A DNA stretch of 64,000 bases from Carboxylicivirga sp964602515 (GTDB lineage: Bacteria; Bacteroidota; Bacteroidia; Bacteroidales; Marinilabiliaceae). A program made the translations under genes and the position numbers. Positions within the stretch are counted from its first letter, which is position 1. Each line of letters starts with the position of its first letter. The stretch spans positions 1 to 64,000 of the forward strand of contig CAZRRJ010000013.1 in the NCBI GenBank assembly GCA_964602515.1. The letters run 5' to 3'. The notes beneath the pieces are model-generated. The model was not told the origin of the DNA. It saw only the letters and a program-made list of their open reading frames with translations, and did not search any database. Shown one piece after another: positions 50,777 through 59,725 of this stretch.

Positions 50777-51604
50777 GTGAATAAGTCTAATTCATTTTTA
50801 GCTACTGATTTTACCACAACAATTCCACTGCATCGGTTGCGAGCCCGTGGTTATAAATTGTTATCTGTTTATTTTCCATGTTCTGGAAATGATTCACAGG
50901 TAGGGGAATTAAAGTCATTTTTTACCTTTGTTGGTTCTGTTGCAGCAGGAGATACTATTGAGCATGCCATTAAGTTAAAGCCAGATGCCATTGTATTCGA
51001 ATACTGTTCAAAAAATAAAACTTTGATAGAGCTAATTGATTTATTGAAGCGTAACCTGTTAACCTGTCATATCCCCCTCGTAGTATTCGGAAAGCAGGAT
51101 AACAGTGAGTTTACATTGCAATCTTTAGAGGCGGGTGCAGATGCTATAATAAGTTCATCATACAATTTAGATCTTGTAAAGTTTCAGATAGAGAACCTGG
51201 TACAAAACAGGAAATTACTACAATCTTATTACACAAAAGATGCCTCATTTATTGATAGTCTGCCTTCCTCTTCATTTGGAGAGCAATTTATGAGGCGGGT
51301 AGAAAGGCAGTTGGAGGGCAGCTATAATGATGTTAATTATAATGTAACTCAAATGGCAAAAGATGTAGCAGTTAGTAGAACAAATCTTTATATAAAAATT
51401 AAAACACAAACCGGGAGAACACCCAGTGAGTATTTACGAATATTCAGGCTTAAGAAAGGAGCCAGGCTCTTAAGACAAGGAATTTTAAATGTATCAGAAG
51501 TAGCTTTAAATGTGGGGATAAAAGATCCGAAATATTTTTCAAAGTCCTTTAAAAAGCTGTTTGGTATCACTCCTATAGCATTTATGAAAGGAGATACACC
51601 ATAA
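50777..51604 (+). CDS. AraC-family regulator with degenerate receiver domain
   Basis: A 275-residue protein starting with GTG. Residues about 27-150 align with the receiver domain found at the end of hybrid two-component systems: PDAIVFEY..., HIPLVVFGK, SLEAGADAIISSSYN, LVQNRKLL. The phosphoacceptor Asp position is Glu75, the conserved Lys position is Ser127, and the acidic pair and the Thr are also gone. Residues about 170-270 are an AraC HTH (NVTQMAKDVAVSRTNLYIKIKTQTGRTPSEYLRIFRLKKGARLL). It lacks sensor and kinase domains. It sits between the two halves of the N-glycan locus and probably regulates it. Confidence 0.87.
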   Translation: MNKSNSFLATDFTTTIPLHRLRARGYKLLSVYFPCSGNDSQVGELKSFFTFVGSVAAGDTIEHAIKLKPDAIVFEYCSKNKTLIELIDLLKRNLLTCHIPLVVFGKQDNSEFTLQSLEAGADAIISSSYNLDLVKFQIENLVQNRKLLQSYYTKDASFIDSLPSSSFGEQFMRRVERQLEGSYNDVNYNVTQMAKDVAVSRTNLYIKIKTQTGRTPSEYLRIFRLKKGARLLRQGILNVSEVALNVGIKDPKYFSKSFKKLFGITPIAFMKGDTP

Positions 51605-52118
51605 AAAATGCGTCTATCAACTTCTCATGTTCCATTCACAGAGTTTAGTTCTGGATTACACTATTGTAATAGTTGTTATATGCACAAATTTTGTGTATTA
51701 TTAGATACTTAAGCCAGTCTTCTAATTTCAACAATAAGGTTAAAGCATTGCTGAATTATACCCTTAGTATAATTATAAATTGAATAAATTAAGCAGTTAA
51801 TATTTTTCGACACCGGGGTGTTAATTAATTCGATATAATAATGTGTTCATGTGATGCTGTTTATTAAGAGGTTTTAAGAAATACAATCGTATTACGCTTA
51901 ATGAGTACCAGTTAAGTTCATGGCTTACTGGTTATGCCCCTTTTTAGTTGATAGCTATAACTGGCGATTTTAATTTCAACGAGAAAGAAGGGCTGTTGTG
52001 GTTCTTGCGCAAAGCAGAAACCGCAAAACCCCATTATTATTAACCAGAATTCAAAATTTCACATCGAATTCTGGTTATTAGATAAGTAGTACAAAATAAT
52101 TTGATTAAACTGAAACAA
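51605..52118. other. Intergenic region before the first GH92 gene (514 bp)
   Basis: No supported gene. Features: a perfect inverted repeat TAACCAGAATTC-13-GAATTCTGGTTA at 52041-52077, ending 41 bp before the GH92 ATG, and a smaller near-palindrome CACAAATTTTGTG at about 51682. No exact TAnnTTTG promoter was found; ATAATTTG near 52095 is close. Control of the GH92-transporter-GH130-GH92 operon must act here. Confidence 0.5.
52041..52077. promoter_or_regulatory. Inverted repeat upstream of the GH92 operon
   Basis: TAACCAGAATTC and GAATTCTGGTTA are 12-bp perfect arms with a 13-nt spacer, 41 bp before the GH92 start. There is no T-run. It is a candidate binding site for the AraC-type regulator encoded just upstream (inference). 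Confidence 0.4.
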
Positions 52119-54356
52119 ATGAAAAAGTCTATATTTCTTTTCCTGGTGATAGCAGTGGTTAGTCACTTATCAATGGTTGTTGCGCAGCAATACACGCAGT
52201 ATGTCAATCCGTTTATCGGAACTACCAATTTTGGGACTACCAATCCCGGTGCAGTGGTTCCCCAGGGGATGGTGTCAGTTGTCCCTTTTAATGTTACCGG
52301 GTCAGAAAGTAACAAGTGGGATAAAGATGACAGGTGGTGGTCTACACCTTATTCGTGGGACAATCATTTTTTATCCGGTTTTTCACATGTTAATTTAAGC
52401 GGTGTAGGGTGTCCTGATTTGGGAGTAATTATGGTAATGCCTACTTCTGGTGAGCTAAAGTTTAACCTTAACGATTATGGGTCGCTTATGTCGGCGCAGC
52501 AAGCTCACCCGGGTTATTATACCTGTTACCTAAATAAGTACAATATTAGGGCTGAAGTTACATCAACGGCACGAACCGGACTAAGTCAGTTTACTTTTCC
52601 AGCCGGGCAGTCAAATATTTTAATTGATTTAGGCAATGGCCTGACAAATGAAGGCGGTGCCAGTATTAAGGTTGTTAACAATAGTGAGGTGGAAGGTTAT
52701 CGTATGACTGGAAATTTCTGTTATCATGGGCATTCTGAACGCCCCGTTTATTTTGTGGCCCGTTTTAGTCAACCCGCTTCATCGTATGGAGTGTTTAAAA
52801 AGATGCCAAAGTTAAAAGCCGAAAGTGCGTGGTCTGATACAGATAATTTGTTTAAACCTTACGAAAAATTTCAACACCCGGTGGCTGGTGATAGTATTGG
52901 TGCCTATTTTAGCTTTGCAACCCACAGCGAGGAAACTATATTGGTTCAGGTGGGTGTTTCATACGTAAGCATTGAAAATGCCCGCGAAAACCTGGAGGCC
53001 GAATTTACCGGTTTTGATTTTGAAGCTACGCGTTACAAAGCTGAACAGCAGTGGGAAAAAACGCTTTCTAAGATTAAAGTAGAAGGTGGAACAGATGATC
53101 AAAAGACGGTTTTCTATACGGCTTTATACCATATGCATATTCATCCCAACATTATCAATGATGTTAACGGCGAATACCCCCTGATGGAAAACTATGGCGT
53201 AGGGCGTGTTGAAGGACGCAACCGGTACTCTGTTTTTTCTTTATGGGATACCTATCGCAACTTTCACCCACTGATGAGTTTGGTATATCCCGGGATACAG
53301 CTGGATATGGTGCGGTCGGTGGTTGATATGTATAAAGAAAGTGGCTGGCTGCCCAAGTGGGAGTTGAACAGCTGCGAGACCTATACCATGAATGGTGATC
53401 CGGCTTTTCCGGTTATTGTTGATACCTATTTCAGAGGGCTTAAGGATTTTGATGTAAAAACGGCTTACGAAGCCATGATTAAATCGGCTACAACGGCAGA
53501 GAATGACAACAAAATACGAACGATCAATGATTTTTACCTGGCTAATGCATATGTGCCATTTACTCAGGATTATGATCATTCGGTTTCAATTGCCCTTGAA
53601 TACTATTTGGCCGACTGGAATCTGGCTCAACTGGCTAAAGACTTAGGCCATGCTGATGATTACAAATTTTTTATGAGTCAGTCGAGGGGATATGCTAATT
53701 ACTATGATAAAGAAACAGGATTATTACGACCTAAAAAGGCTGACGGAACCTTTCTGGAATCGTTTAACCCTTTACAAGGGCAAAACTTTGAACCGGTACA
53801 TGGCTTTCATGAGGGCACGGCTTGGCAGTATACTTTTGGTATTCAGCACGACATTAAGGGCTTAATTAAATTAAACGGCGGTAAGAAGGCCTTTACCCAG
53901 AAGCTGCAGAAGGTTTTTGATGATAAGCTTTTTGATATGGCCAATGAGCCGGATATTCACTATCCTTTCCTGTTTAATTATATCAAAGGGGAAGAGTGGC
54001 GTGCACAAAAAGAAACCCGTCGTTTAATTGATACTTATTTTAAAAACTCACCCGACGGGCTGCCGGGTAATGATGATTGTGGTACCATGAGTGCCTGGGT
54101 AGTTTACAGCATGATGGGATTTTATCCTGTTTGTCCGGGTGATATGAACTATACTATTACAACCCCTGTATTTGATAAAATAAGTATCACTCTTGATAAT
54201 GAGTATTACCCCGGAAAAACATTTGACATTGTGAAGTCCGGTAAGGGGAGTAATACCATTGAATCCATTTTAATTAACGAACAAAAGGCTCCTTCCTGTT
54301 TTATCCAGCACGATGACGTTGTTAAAGGAGCTAAGTTGAAGATTTTTACAAAATAA
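52119..54356 (+). CDS. GH92 alpha-mannosidase, secreted
   Basis: About 745 residues from the ATG at 52119, giving a cleavable signal peptide (about 1-22, VVAQQ) with no lipobox. GH92 motifs: YVNPFIGT at the start, SLWDTYRNFHPL in the middle, HEGTAWQY with the acid-side Glu, and GNDDCGTMSAW (about 650-660) with the acidic pair that activates water. GH92 enzymes are Ca2+-dependent exo-alpha-mannosidases that invert configuration. The segment NEPDIHYPFLFNY differs from the other GH92 protein here, so a different linkage preference is likely. Probably free in the periplasm. Confidence 0.93.
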   Translation: MKKSIFLFLVIAVVSHLSMVVAQQYTQYVNPFIGTTNFGTTNPGAVVPQGMVSVVPFNVTGSESNKWDKDDRWWSTPYSWDNHFLSGFSHVNLSGVGCPDLGVIMVMPTSGELKFNLNDYGSLMSAQQAHPGYYTCYLNKYNIRAEVTSTARTGLSQFTFPAGQSNILIDLGNGLTNEGGASIKVVNNSEVEGYRMTGNFCYHGHSERPVYFVARFSQPASSYGVFKKMPKLKAESAWSDTDNLFKPYEKFQHPVAGDSIGAYFSFATHSEETILVQVGVSYVSIENARENLEAEFTGFDFEATRYKAEQQWEKTLSKIKVEGGTDDQKTVFYTALYHMHIHPNIINDVNGEYPLMENYGVGRVEGRNRYSVFSLWDTYRNFHPLMSLVYPGIQLDMVRSVVDMYKESGWLPKWELNSCETYTMNGDPAFPVIVDTYFRGLKDFDVKTAYEAMIKSATTAENDNKIRTINDFYLANAYVPFTQDYDHSVSIALEYYLADWNLAQLAKDLGHADDYKFFMSQSRGYANYYDKETGLLRPKKADGTFLESFNPLQGQNFEPVHGFHEGTAWQYTFGIQHDIKGLIKLNGGKKAFTQKLQKVFDDKLFDMANEPDIHYPFLFNYIKGEEWRAQKETRRLIDTYFKNSPDGLPGNDDCGTMSAWVVYSMMGFYPVCPGDMNYTITTPVFDKISITLDNEYYPGKTFDIVKSGKGSNTIESILINEQKAPSCFIQHDDVVKGAKLKIFTK

Positions 54357-54361
54357 GATAA

Positions 54362-55642
54362 ATGATAGAATCAAGAACTAAGAAACAGAATCCCGTACTT
54401 TGGATTCCAACTGTTTACTTTGCTATGGGCTTGCCGTTCGTAGCCATTGCACAGACTTCTGCTTTGATGTATAAAAATATGGGCATAAGTGATGCGCAGA
54501 TTGCTTTGTGGACGGCTTTGATTGCCTTACCCTGGACCTTCAAACCATTTTGGAGCCCGATACTTGAGATGTTTAAAACCAAGAAACATTTTGTGGTGGC
54601 TACCCAGCTGGTTACAGGTATGACGTTTGCCTTGGTGGCCCTGTCGCTGCCCCTCGATCATTTTTTTACTTACTCTATAGCTTTGTTGTGTATTGTTGCA
54701 TTTAGCGGGTCTACGCACGATATTGCCACCGATGGTGTTTACCTTGAGGTATTATCGTCAAAACAACAGGCTAAATATATTGGCTGGCAAGGGGCTGCTT
54801 ATAACATTGCAAAAATAGTGTCGGGAGGAGGCTTTGTGTACCTGGCCGGTGAGTTGGAAAAAACCATAGGAATTACATATGCCTGGATGATTGTAATGGC
54901 TGTTTATGGTGCAGTTATGTTGCTCCTCGGCTTGTATCACATTAAAATGCTGCCTTCGGGTGGCACTGCCAGTGAAGTAAAATCATTCAAGGAAGCAATG
55001 AACACCCTGGTTGATGTGATTAAAACCTTTTTTCAGAAAAAGCACGTTGTATGGTACATATCTTTTATCATCCTCTATCGGTTTGCCGAGGGATTTGCCA
55101 TTAAGATAGCTCCTTTGTTTTTTAAGTCGGCCGTTGAGGATGGAGGACTTGGGCTGAGTACTTCACAAATTGGTTTGGTTTATGGAACACTTGGTGCGGC
55201 TGCTTTCGTGTTGGGATCACTATTAGGAGGCTATTATATTTCTTCAAAGGGGCTTAAGCATACACTTTTTAAGCTGGCTTTGATATTCAATATTCCATTT
55301 GCAGTTTATTCATTACTCGCTATTTATCAGCCTGACAATTTATATATTATATCAACAGCAGTGGTGTTGGAGTATTTTGGGTACGGCTTTGGTTTTGTAG
55401 GGCTAATGTTGTTTATGATGCAACAGGTGGCGCCCGGAAAATACAAAATGGCTCATTATGCGTTTGCTACTGGTATTATGAACTTGGGTTTCATGATTCC
55501 TTCCATGATAAGTGGTTACCTGAGTGATTTTTTGGGGTATAAACTGTTTTTTATATGGGTGATGGTTGCCACTATTCCAGCTTTATTAGTTGCTTACTTT
55601 GTACCTTTTACGTATTCCAGTACAGAAGAAAATACATTATAA
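54362..55642 (+). CDS. PAT/AmpG-type MFS transporter
   Basis: A 426-residue membrane protein with about 12 hydrophobic segments. FAMGLPFVAIAQTSALMYKNMGISDAQIALWTALIALPWTFKPFWSP at the N-terminus is typical of the peptide-acetyl-CoA (PAT)/AmpG branch of the MFS, which imports sugars such as GlcNAc-anhydro-disaccharides. In the N-glycan pathway an inner-membrane carrier for the Man-GlcNAc disaccharide is needed, and the adjacent GH130 gene supports this assignment. It starts 5 bp after the GH92 stop. Confidence 0.88.
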   Translation: MIESRTKKQNPVLWIPTVYFAMGLPFVAIAQTSALMYKNMGISDAQIALWTALIALPWTFKPFWSPILEMFKTKKHFVVATQLVTGMTFALVALSLPLDHFFTYSIALLCIVAFSGSTHDIATDGVYLEVLSSKQQAKYIGWQGAAYNIAKIVSGGGFVYLAGELEKTIGITYAWMIVMAVYGAVMLLLGLYHIKMLPSGGTASEVKSFKEAMNTLVDVIKTFFQKKHVVWYISFIILYRFAEGFAIKIAPLFFKSAVEDGGLGLSTSQIGLVYGTLGAAAFVLGSLLGGYYISSKGLKHTLFKLALIFNIPFAVYSLLAIYQPDNLYIISTAVVLEYFGYGFGFVGLMLFMMQQVAPGKYKMAHYAFATGIMNLGFMIPSMISGYLSDFLGYKLFFIWVMVATIPALLVAYFVPFTYSSTEENTL

Positions 55643-55663
55643 ACAATTTAAAACTATTGAAAT

Positions 55664-56632
55664 ATGACACCAAAAGAACAAATGCCATGGGAAAATCGGC
55701 CTGAAGGCTGCAATGATGTGATGTGGCGTTATTCAAAAAATCCTGTAATTGGGCGTTACCAGACACCCACCTCAAACAGTATATTTAACAGTGCAGTGGT
55801 TCCCTTTGGAGAAGGTTTTGCCGGGGTTTTCAGATGTGATAATAAAGCCGTGCAGATGAATATTCACGCCGGTTTTAGTAAAGATGGCATCAACTGGGAT
55901 ATCAACCCCGAGCCTATTGTGATGCAGGAGGGTAATACAGACATGATTGAATCGGATTATAAATACGATCCACGTGTAGTATTTATTGAAGATCGCTACT
56001 GGGTGACTTGGTGCAATGGTTATCATGGGCCAACCATAGGTATTGCTTATACCTTTGACTTTAAAGTATTCTATCAGTGCGAGAATGCCTTTTTGCCATT
56101 TAATCGCAATGGAGTGCTGTTTCCTGAAAAAATAAACGGACGTTACGCTATGCTTAGCCGACCAAGCGATAATGGGCATACCCCGTTTGGTGATATTTAC
56201 ATCAGCTACAGTCCCGATATGAAATACTGGGGCGAACACCGTTGTGTGATGAAGGTGACACCTTTTGAGGATAGTGCATGGCAATGTACCAAGATAGGTG
56301 CCGGATCTGTACCCATCAAAACCAGCGAAGGATGGCTCGAATTTTATCATGGCGTAATTAATACCTGCAATGGATTCCGTTACTCAATGGGAGCTGCTCT
56401 GCTTAACCTTGATGATCCTTCAAAAGTACTTTATAGAACACAACCATACTTACTTGCTCCTGCCGCACCTTACGAACTGGCCGGTGATGTGCCTAATGTG
56501 GTATTTCCATGTGCAGCTCTTACCGATGGTGAGAAAATAGCCGTTTACTATGGTGCTGCCGATACCGTTGTTGGTATGGCATTTGGATACCAGCAGGAAA
56601 TTATAGAGTTTATTAAAAACAATTCGATTTAA
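55664..56632 (+). CDS. GH130 beta-1,4-mannosyl phosphorylase, probably Man-GlcNAc specific
   Basis: A 322-residue protein with no signal peptide, hence cytoplasmic. GH130 features: five-bladed propeller sequence with the conserved YDPRV (101-105, Asp102 the candidate proton donor), TWCNGYHGPTIGIAYT, EFYHG near 224 and VFPCAAL near the C-terminus. GH130 enzymes phosphorolyse beta-1,4-mannosides; BT1033 of B. thetaiotaomicron acts on Man-beta-1,4-GlcNAc to give mannose 1-phosphate and GlcNAc. The neighbouring GH92, GH18 and transporter genes favour that substrate. Confidence 0.9.
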   Translation: MTPKEQMPWENRPEGCNDVMWRYSKNPVIGRYQTPTSNSIFNSAVVPFGEGFAGVFRCDNKAVQMNIHAGFSKDGINWDINPEPIVMQEGNTDMIESDYKYDPRVVFIEDRYWVTWCNGYHGPTIGIAYTFDFKVFYQCENAFLPFNRNGVLFPEKINGRYAMLSRPSDNGHTPFGDIYISYSPDMKYWGEHRCVMKVTPFEDSAWQCTKIGAGSVPIKTSEGWLEFYHGVINTCNGFRYSMGAALLNLDDPSKVLYRTQPYLLAPAAPYELAGDVPNVVFPCAALTDGEKIAVYYGAADTVVGMAFGYQQEIIEFIKNNSI

Positions 56633-56650
56633 TACATAAAACATACTGCA

Positions 56651-58852
56651 ATGCGATCGATAAATGCTATAGTTCTGTCGGGATTAATCATGCTGGTTGG
56701 TTGGTCATGCCGGCAAACAAAATCGTCAATATTACCGGTTAATCTTACAAAGTATGTTGATCCGTTTATCGGTACAGATGGTCCCGGGAATACTTACCCG
56801 GGAGCAGTCGTGCCATTTGGAATGATTCAGTTGAGTCCGGACAATGGCTTGCCCGGATGGGATCGGATTGCTGGTTATTATTGGCAGGACTCCACCATCG
56901 CCGGTTTTAGTCACAAGCACCTGAGTGGCACCGGGGCGGGCGACCTTTACGATATCCTGATTATGCCTTATAACAGCAGGTTTACCTCTGATCTTTGGCC
57001 CGAACAGGGCAATTACAGGCCTTATTCGATGTTTGATCATGAAAGAGAGTCGGCTTCGCCGGGGTATTACCAGGTTGATTTGTTAAGTTCTGGTATTAAA
57101 GCTGAGCTGACCGCCACCGAGCGGGTAGGTGTTCATCGTTATACCTTTCCTAAAGATGAGGAGTCAAAGATTTTAATTGATTTGGGCTATAAACTTAACT
57201 GGGACAAGCCCACTGATACCTGCCTGGAACTATTGGATGATAGTACGATAGTGGGTTACCGGTATTCCGCCGGGTGGGCTCCTGATCAGCGGGAGCATTT
57301 TGTGATTAAGTTCTCAAAACCTTTTTCGGTTGTTGACTTTTATTCTGATGGTGCAAAACAACAATCAAAGCAAGTAAAAGGCGATAACACTAAAGCAGAA
57401 GTGACATTTAAATCTGGCAAAGAAGAGCAGGTGATAATTAAGGTTGCTTTGTCATCGTATTCAATTGAAGGAGCACAAAAAAACCTGGAACTGGAGTGCG
57501 CGCATTGGGATTTCGACCGGGTTGTTGCTGAAGCCAATAGAGCCTGGAATAATCAACTTCAGCTTATAGAGGTTGAGGGAGATGAACAGCAAAAAACTAT
57601 TTTTTATACCAATTTGTACCATTGTTTTCTAACACCATCGCTGCATTCCGATGTGGATGGATGGTATAAAGGTGCCGATGGACAAATGTATCAAGCAAAG
57701 GGGTACGATAAGTACGATACCTTTTCTTTATGGGATACCTATCGTACAGCTCACCCTTTATATACGATACTTGTTCCGGGTAAGGTTGAGGATATGCTTG
57801 CCTCCTTTCTGAGTCACTATGATGAGACAGGCCTGCTGCCCGTTTGGAGTTTTGTTGGAAATGAAACCAACATGATGATTGGCTACCACTCTGTACCAGT
57901 AATTGTAGATGCTTATTTAAAAGGTATTCCGATGGATGTTCAGAAAGCCTACGAGGCCTGTAAAGCAACTGCTATGAGTGATGCCTGGAGTTTACCAGGT
58001 TATAAAAAATATGGATATGTACCGTATGATGATGAAAATAATGGACATTGGAGTGTTTCCAAAACCCTGGAGTATGCCTATGATGACTGGTGTATAGCGG
58101 CTTTTGCCAAGGCATTAAACAAAACGGATGATTATAAACTTTTCAGTAGCAGGGCAGATTATTGGAAAAATCTGTATGATGGAGAAAGTACCTTCTTTCG
58201 GCCGCGCAATAAAAACGGTGACTTTGTTGAACACTTTATCCCCAAGGAATATACTGAGTACTTTTGCGAAAGTAATGCATGGCACTACTTCTGGCATGTG
58301 CAGCATGATATACCCGGATTAATTCAAATAACCGGGAAGGATAATTTTACTGCCAGGCTGGATTCGATGTTTACTTACTATGACGATCCTGGCGATGAGT
58401 TGCCTATATTCTCTACGGGAATGATTGGCCAGTATGCCCATGGTAATGAACCCAGTCATCACGTTGCTTATTTATATAACGATATTGGTCAGCCTCGACA
58501 GTCACAGGAAATGGTACGTCGCATCATTACCAGTCAGTATACCGTTGAGCCGGATGGCTATTGTGGTAATGAAGATTGCGGGCAGATGTCGGCCTGGCTG
58601 GTGATGTCATCCATGGGAATATACCCGGTTAACCCGGCAAATGGAGTTTATAGTCTGACTTCGCCATGGCTGAAAGCAGCAACAATTAAACTGCCAGGCG
58701 GGAAAAGGTTTGAAATAACGACAGAATGTAAGGGTAAAGAAAATGTATTTATTCGTTCGGTAGCCTTTAATGGGAAAACCCTGGATGAATTAACACTTAC
58801 TCACGATCAAATAATAAGTGGCGGACAGTTGCATTTCATCCTTGGAGATTAA
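56651..58852 (+). CDS. GH92 alpha-mannosidase lipoprotein
   Basis: A 733-residue lipoprotein (lipobox GWSC, Cys20). The residues after the Cys (RQTKSS) are basic and not acidic, so it should face the periplasm, not the surface. GH92 motifs: YVDPFIGTDGPGNTYPGAVVPFGM, SLWDTYRTAHPL, ESNAWHYFW with the acid-side Glu, and GNEDCGQMSAW. The HGNEPSHHVAY segment is the form seen in characterised alpha-1,2-acting members (from memory), whereas the first GH92 protein lacks it. It is the last gene of the locus. Confidence 0.93.
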   Translation: MRSINAIVLSGLIMLVGWSCRQTKSSILPVNLTKYVDPFIGTDGPGNTYPGAVVPFGMIQLSPDNGLPGWDRIAGYYWQDSTIAGFSHKHLSGTGAGDLYDILIMPYNSRFTSDLWPEQGNYRPYSMFDHERESASPGYYQVDLLSSGIKAELTATERVGVHRYTFPKDEESKILIDLGYKLNWDKPTDTCLELLDDSTIVGYRYSAGWAPDQREHFVIKFSKPFSVVDFYSDGAKQQSKQVKGDNTKAEVTFKSGKEEQVIIKVALSSYSIEGAQKNLELECAHWDFDRVVAEANRAWNNQLQLIEVEGDEQQKTIFYTNLYHCFLTPSLHSDVDGWYKGADGQMYQAKGYDKYDTFSLWDTYRTAHPLYTILVPGKVEDMLASFLSHYDETGLLPVWSFVGNETNMMIGYHSVPVIVDAYLKGIPMDVQKAYEACKATAMSDAWSLPGYKKYGYVPYDDENNGHWSVSKTLEYAYDDWCIAAFAKALNKTDDYKLFSSRADYWKNLYDGESTFFRPRNKNGDFVEHFIPKEYTEYFCESNAWHYFWHVQHDIPGLIQITGKDNFTARLDSMFTYYDDPGDELPIFSTGMIGQYAHGNEPSHHVAYLYNDIGQPRQSQEMVRRIITSQYTVEPDGYCGNEDCGQMSAWLVMSSMGIYPVNPANGVYSLTSPWLKAATIKLPGGKRFEITTECKGKENVFIRSVAFNGKTLDELTLTHDQIISGGQLHFILGD

Positions 58853-58871
58853 AAAGCATGAAAAAATAAGA

Positions 58872-58900
58872 GGGTAATCCAATGTGGTTACCCTTTGTTT
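58872..58900 (+). terminator. Terminator after the N-glycan locus
   Basis: GGGTAA (58872-58877) pairs with TTACCC (58888-58893), with CC/GG extending the stem after a one-base offset, followed by TTTGTTT. It lies 20 bp after the GH92 stop. Confidence 0.65.
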
Positions 58901-58915
58901 AAAGGCTTTTACCAT

Positions 58916-59107
58916 TTAACTATTAAATTGATCAAGGGCATCCATATCGACGCGAAAAACTTTTACAGGCCTGTCTCCGGGCCTAAGGACTCTGGCAATA
59001 GCTTTGTAATTGTCTATGTTTTTTGCCAGTAAATCATTGTCCAGCTCTTGTCTTTCCGTGGTTTGCTTATAAAATTTATTCAAACTCTCCTTTGTTGGCA
59101 GGTTCAT
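58916..59107 (-). CDS. Hypothetical small protein, 63 residues
   Basis: A 63-codon minus-strand ORF with ATG start, no overlap with any gene and a protein-like composition: charged, Asn/Asp/Lys/Leu-rich, with AIARVLRPGDRPVKVFRVD in the second half. No family, signal peptide or membrane segment was recognised. It could be an intact small protein or a C-terminal fragment of an older gene. No promoter was recognised ahead of it. Confidence 0.4.
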   Translation of the reverse strand: MNLPTKESLNKFYKQTTERQELDNDLLAKNIDNYKAIARVLRPGDRPVKVFRVDMDALDQFNS

Positions 59108-59347
59108 GCCTCATCACTAATCCTAAAGCAGTGTTACGATGCTTGTAATAGCGGCAATCATTCTTCTTTTGTGTGTTGGTAACATCTGGTAATATCAAAG
59201 AAAAAGAAGAAGGATAATAATCAGAAATACCATTATATCAAAATAATAAAGGAGGGAGGTAAATTCTGAGGATATAGTCTGGCTGGAGGCGGTTTTAGGC
59301 TTCGACCGGAACAGGCATACCATTGCTGTAATTTGGGCGTAGGTAGA

Positions 59348-59376
59348 AAGGCTTGAAGAGCCTTTTTATCTTTTTT
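59348..59376 (+). terminator. Orphan intrinsic terminator
   Basis: AAGGCT (59348-59353), a 5-nt loop, AGCCTT (59359-59364), then TTTATCTTTTTT. No gene ends nearby on this strand, so a small untranslated transcript may end here. Confidence 0.6.
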
Positions 59377-59678
59377 AATTTGTTTTGTCTATTTTGTGAA
59401 AGAAAAAAAAGAACAATGAACTATAATACCATATATCAATATGCCATTCATGGTAAAAAACCTAAATGCCTTTAGGAGGTATGTGGTACGGTATTTTTTA
59501 GTAATTTAGAAATATAAAATAGCTATAGGGAATATACCGCAATAATTATTTAAATTTCGAAAATTCCCTTTTTGACCATACAATTCAGGTAAACATCGGA
59601 TTATTGAGAAACTTAATTTTAAACACATTAACCATCATGACAAAAGTATCCCGGCACACAAGAGAATGATTAAAAAGC

Positions 59679-59708
59679 TTTGTCTTGTATCTTGATACTT
59701 ATGTTTTG
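59679..59708 (+). promoter_or_regulatory. Probable promoter of the amidohydrolase gene
   Basis: TTTG (59679-59682), 17 nt, then TATGTTTTG (59700-59708), which has one extra T compared with TAnnTTTG. It predicts a start near 59715, 11 nt before the ATG. Confidence 0.5.
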
Positions 59709-59725
59709 ATACTAATTTTAACCGC

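Larger units (their letters stand above)
59108..59725. other. Intergenic region before the amidohydrolase gene (618 bp)
   Basis: No coding sequence was recognised. It holds a strong intrinsic terminator at 59348-59376 with no gene directly upstream on that strand, and a promoter at 59679-59708. The stretch 59270-59347 is richer in G and C than its surroundings. Confidence 0.5.

Noticed and set aside
55772..56350. A 192-codon open frame on the minus strand inside the GH130 gene
   Set aside because: It lies entirely opposite a well-supported GH130 enzyme, has no recognisable motif and a His/Ile/Thr-rich composition typical of an antisense shadow.
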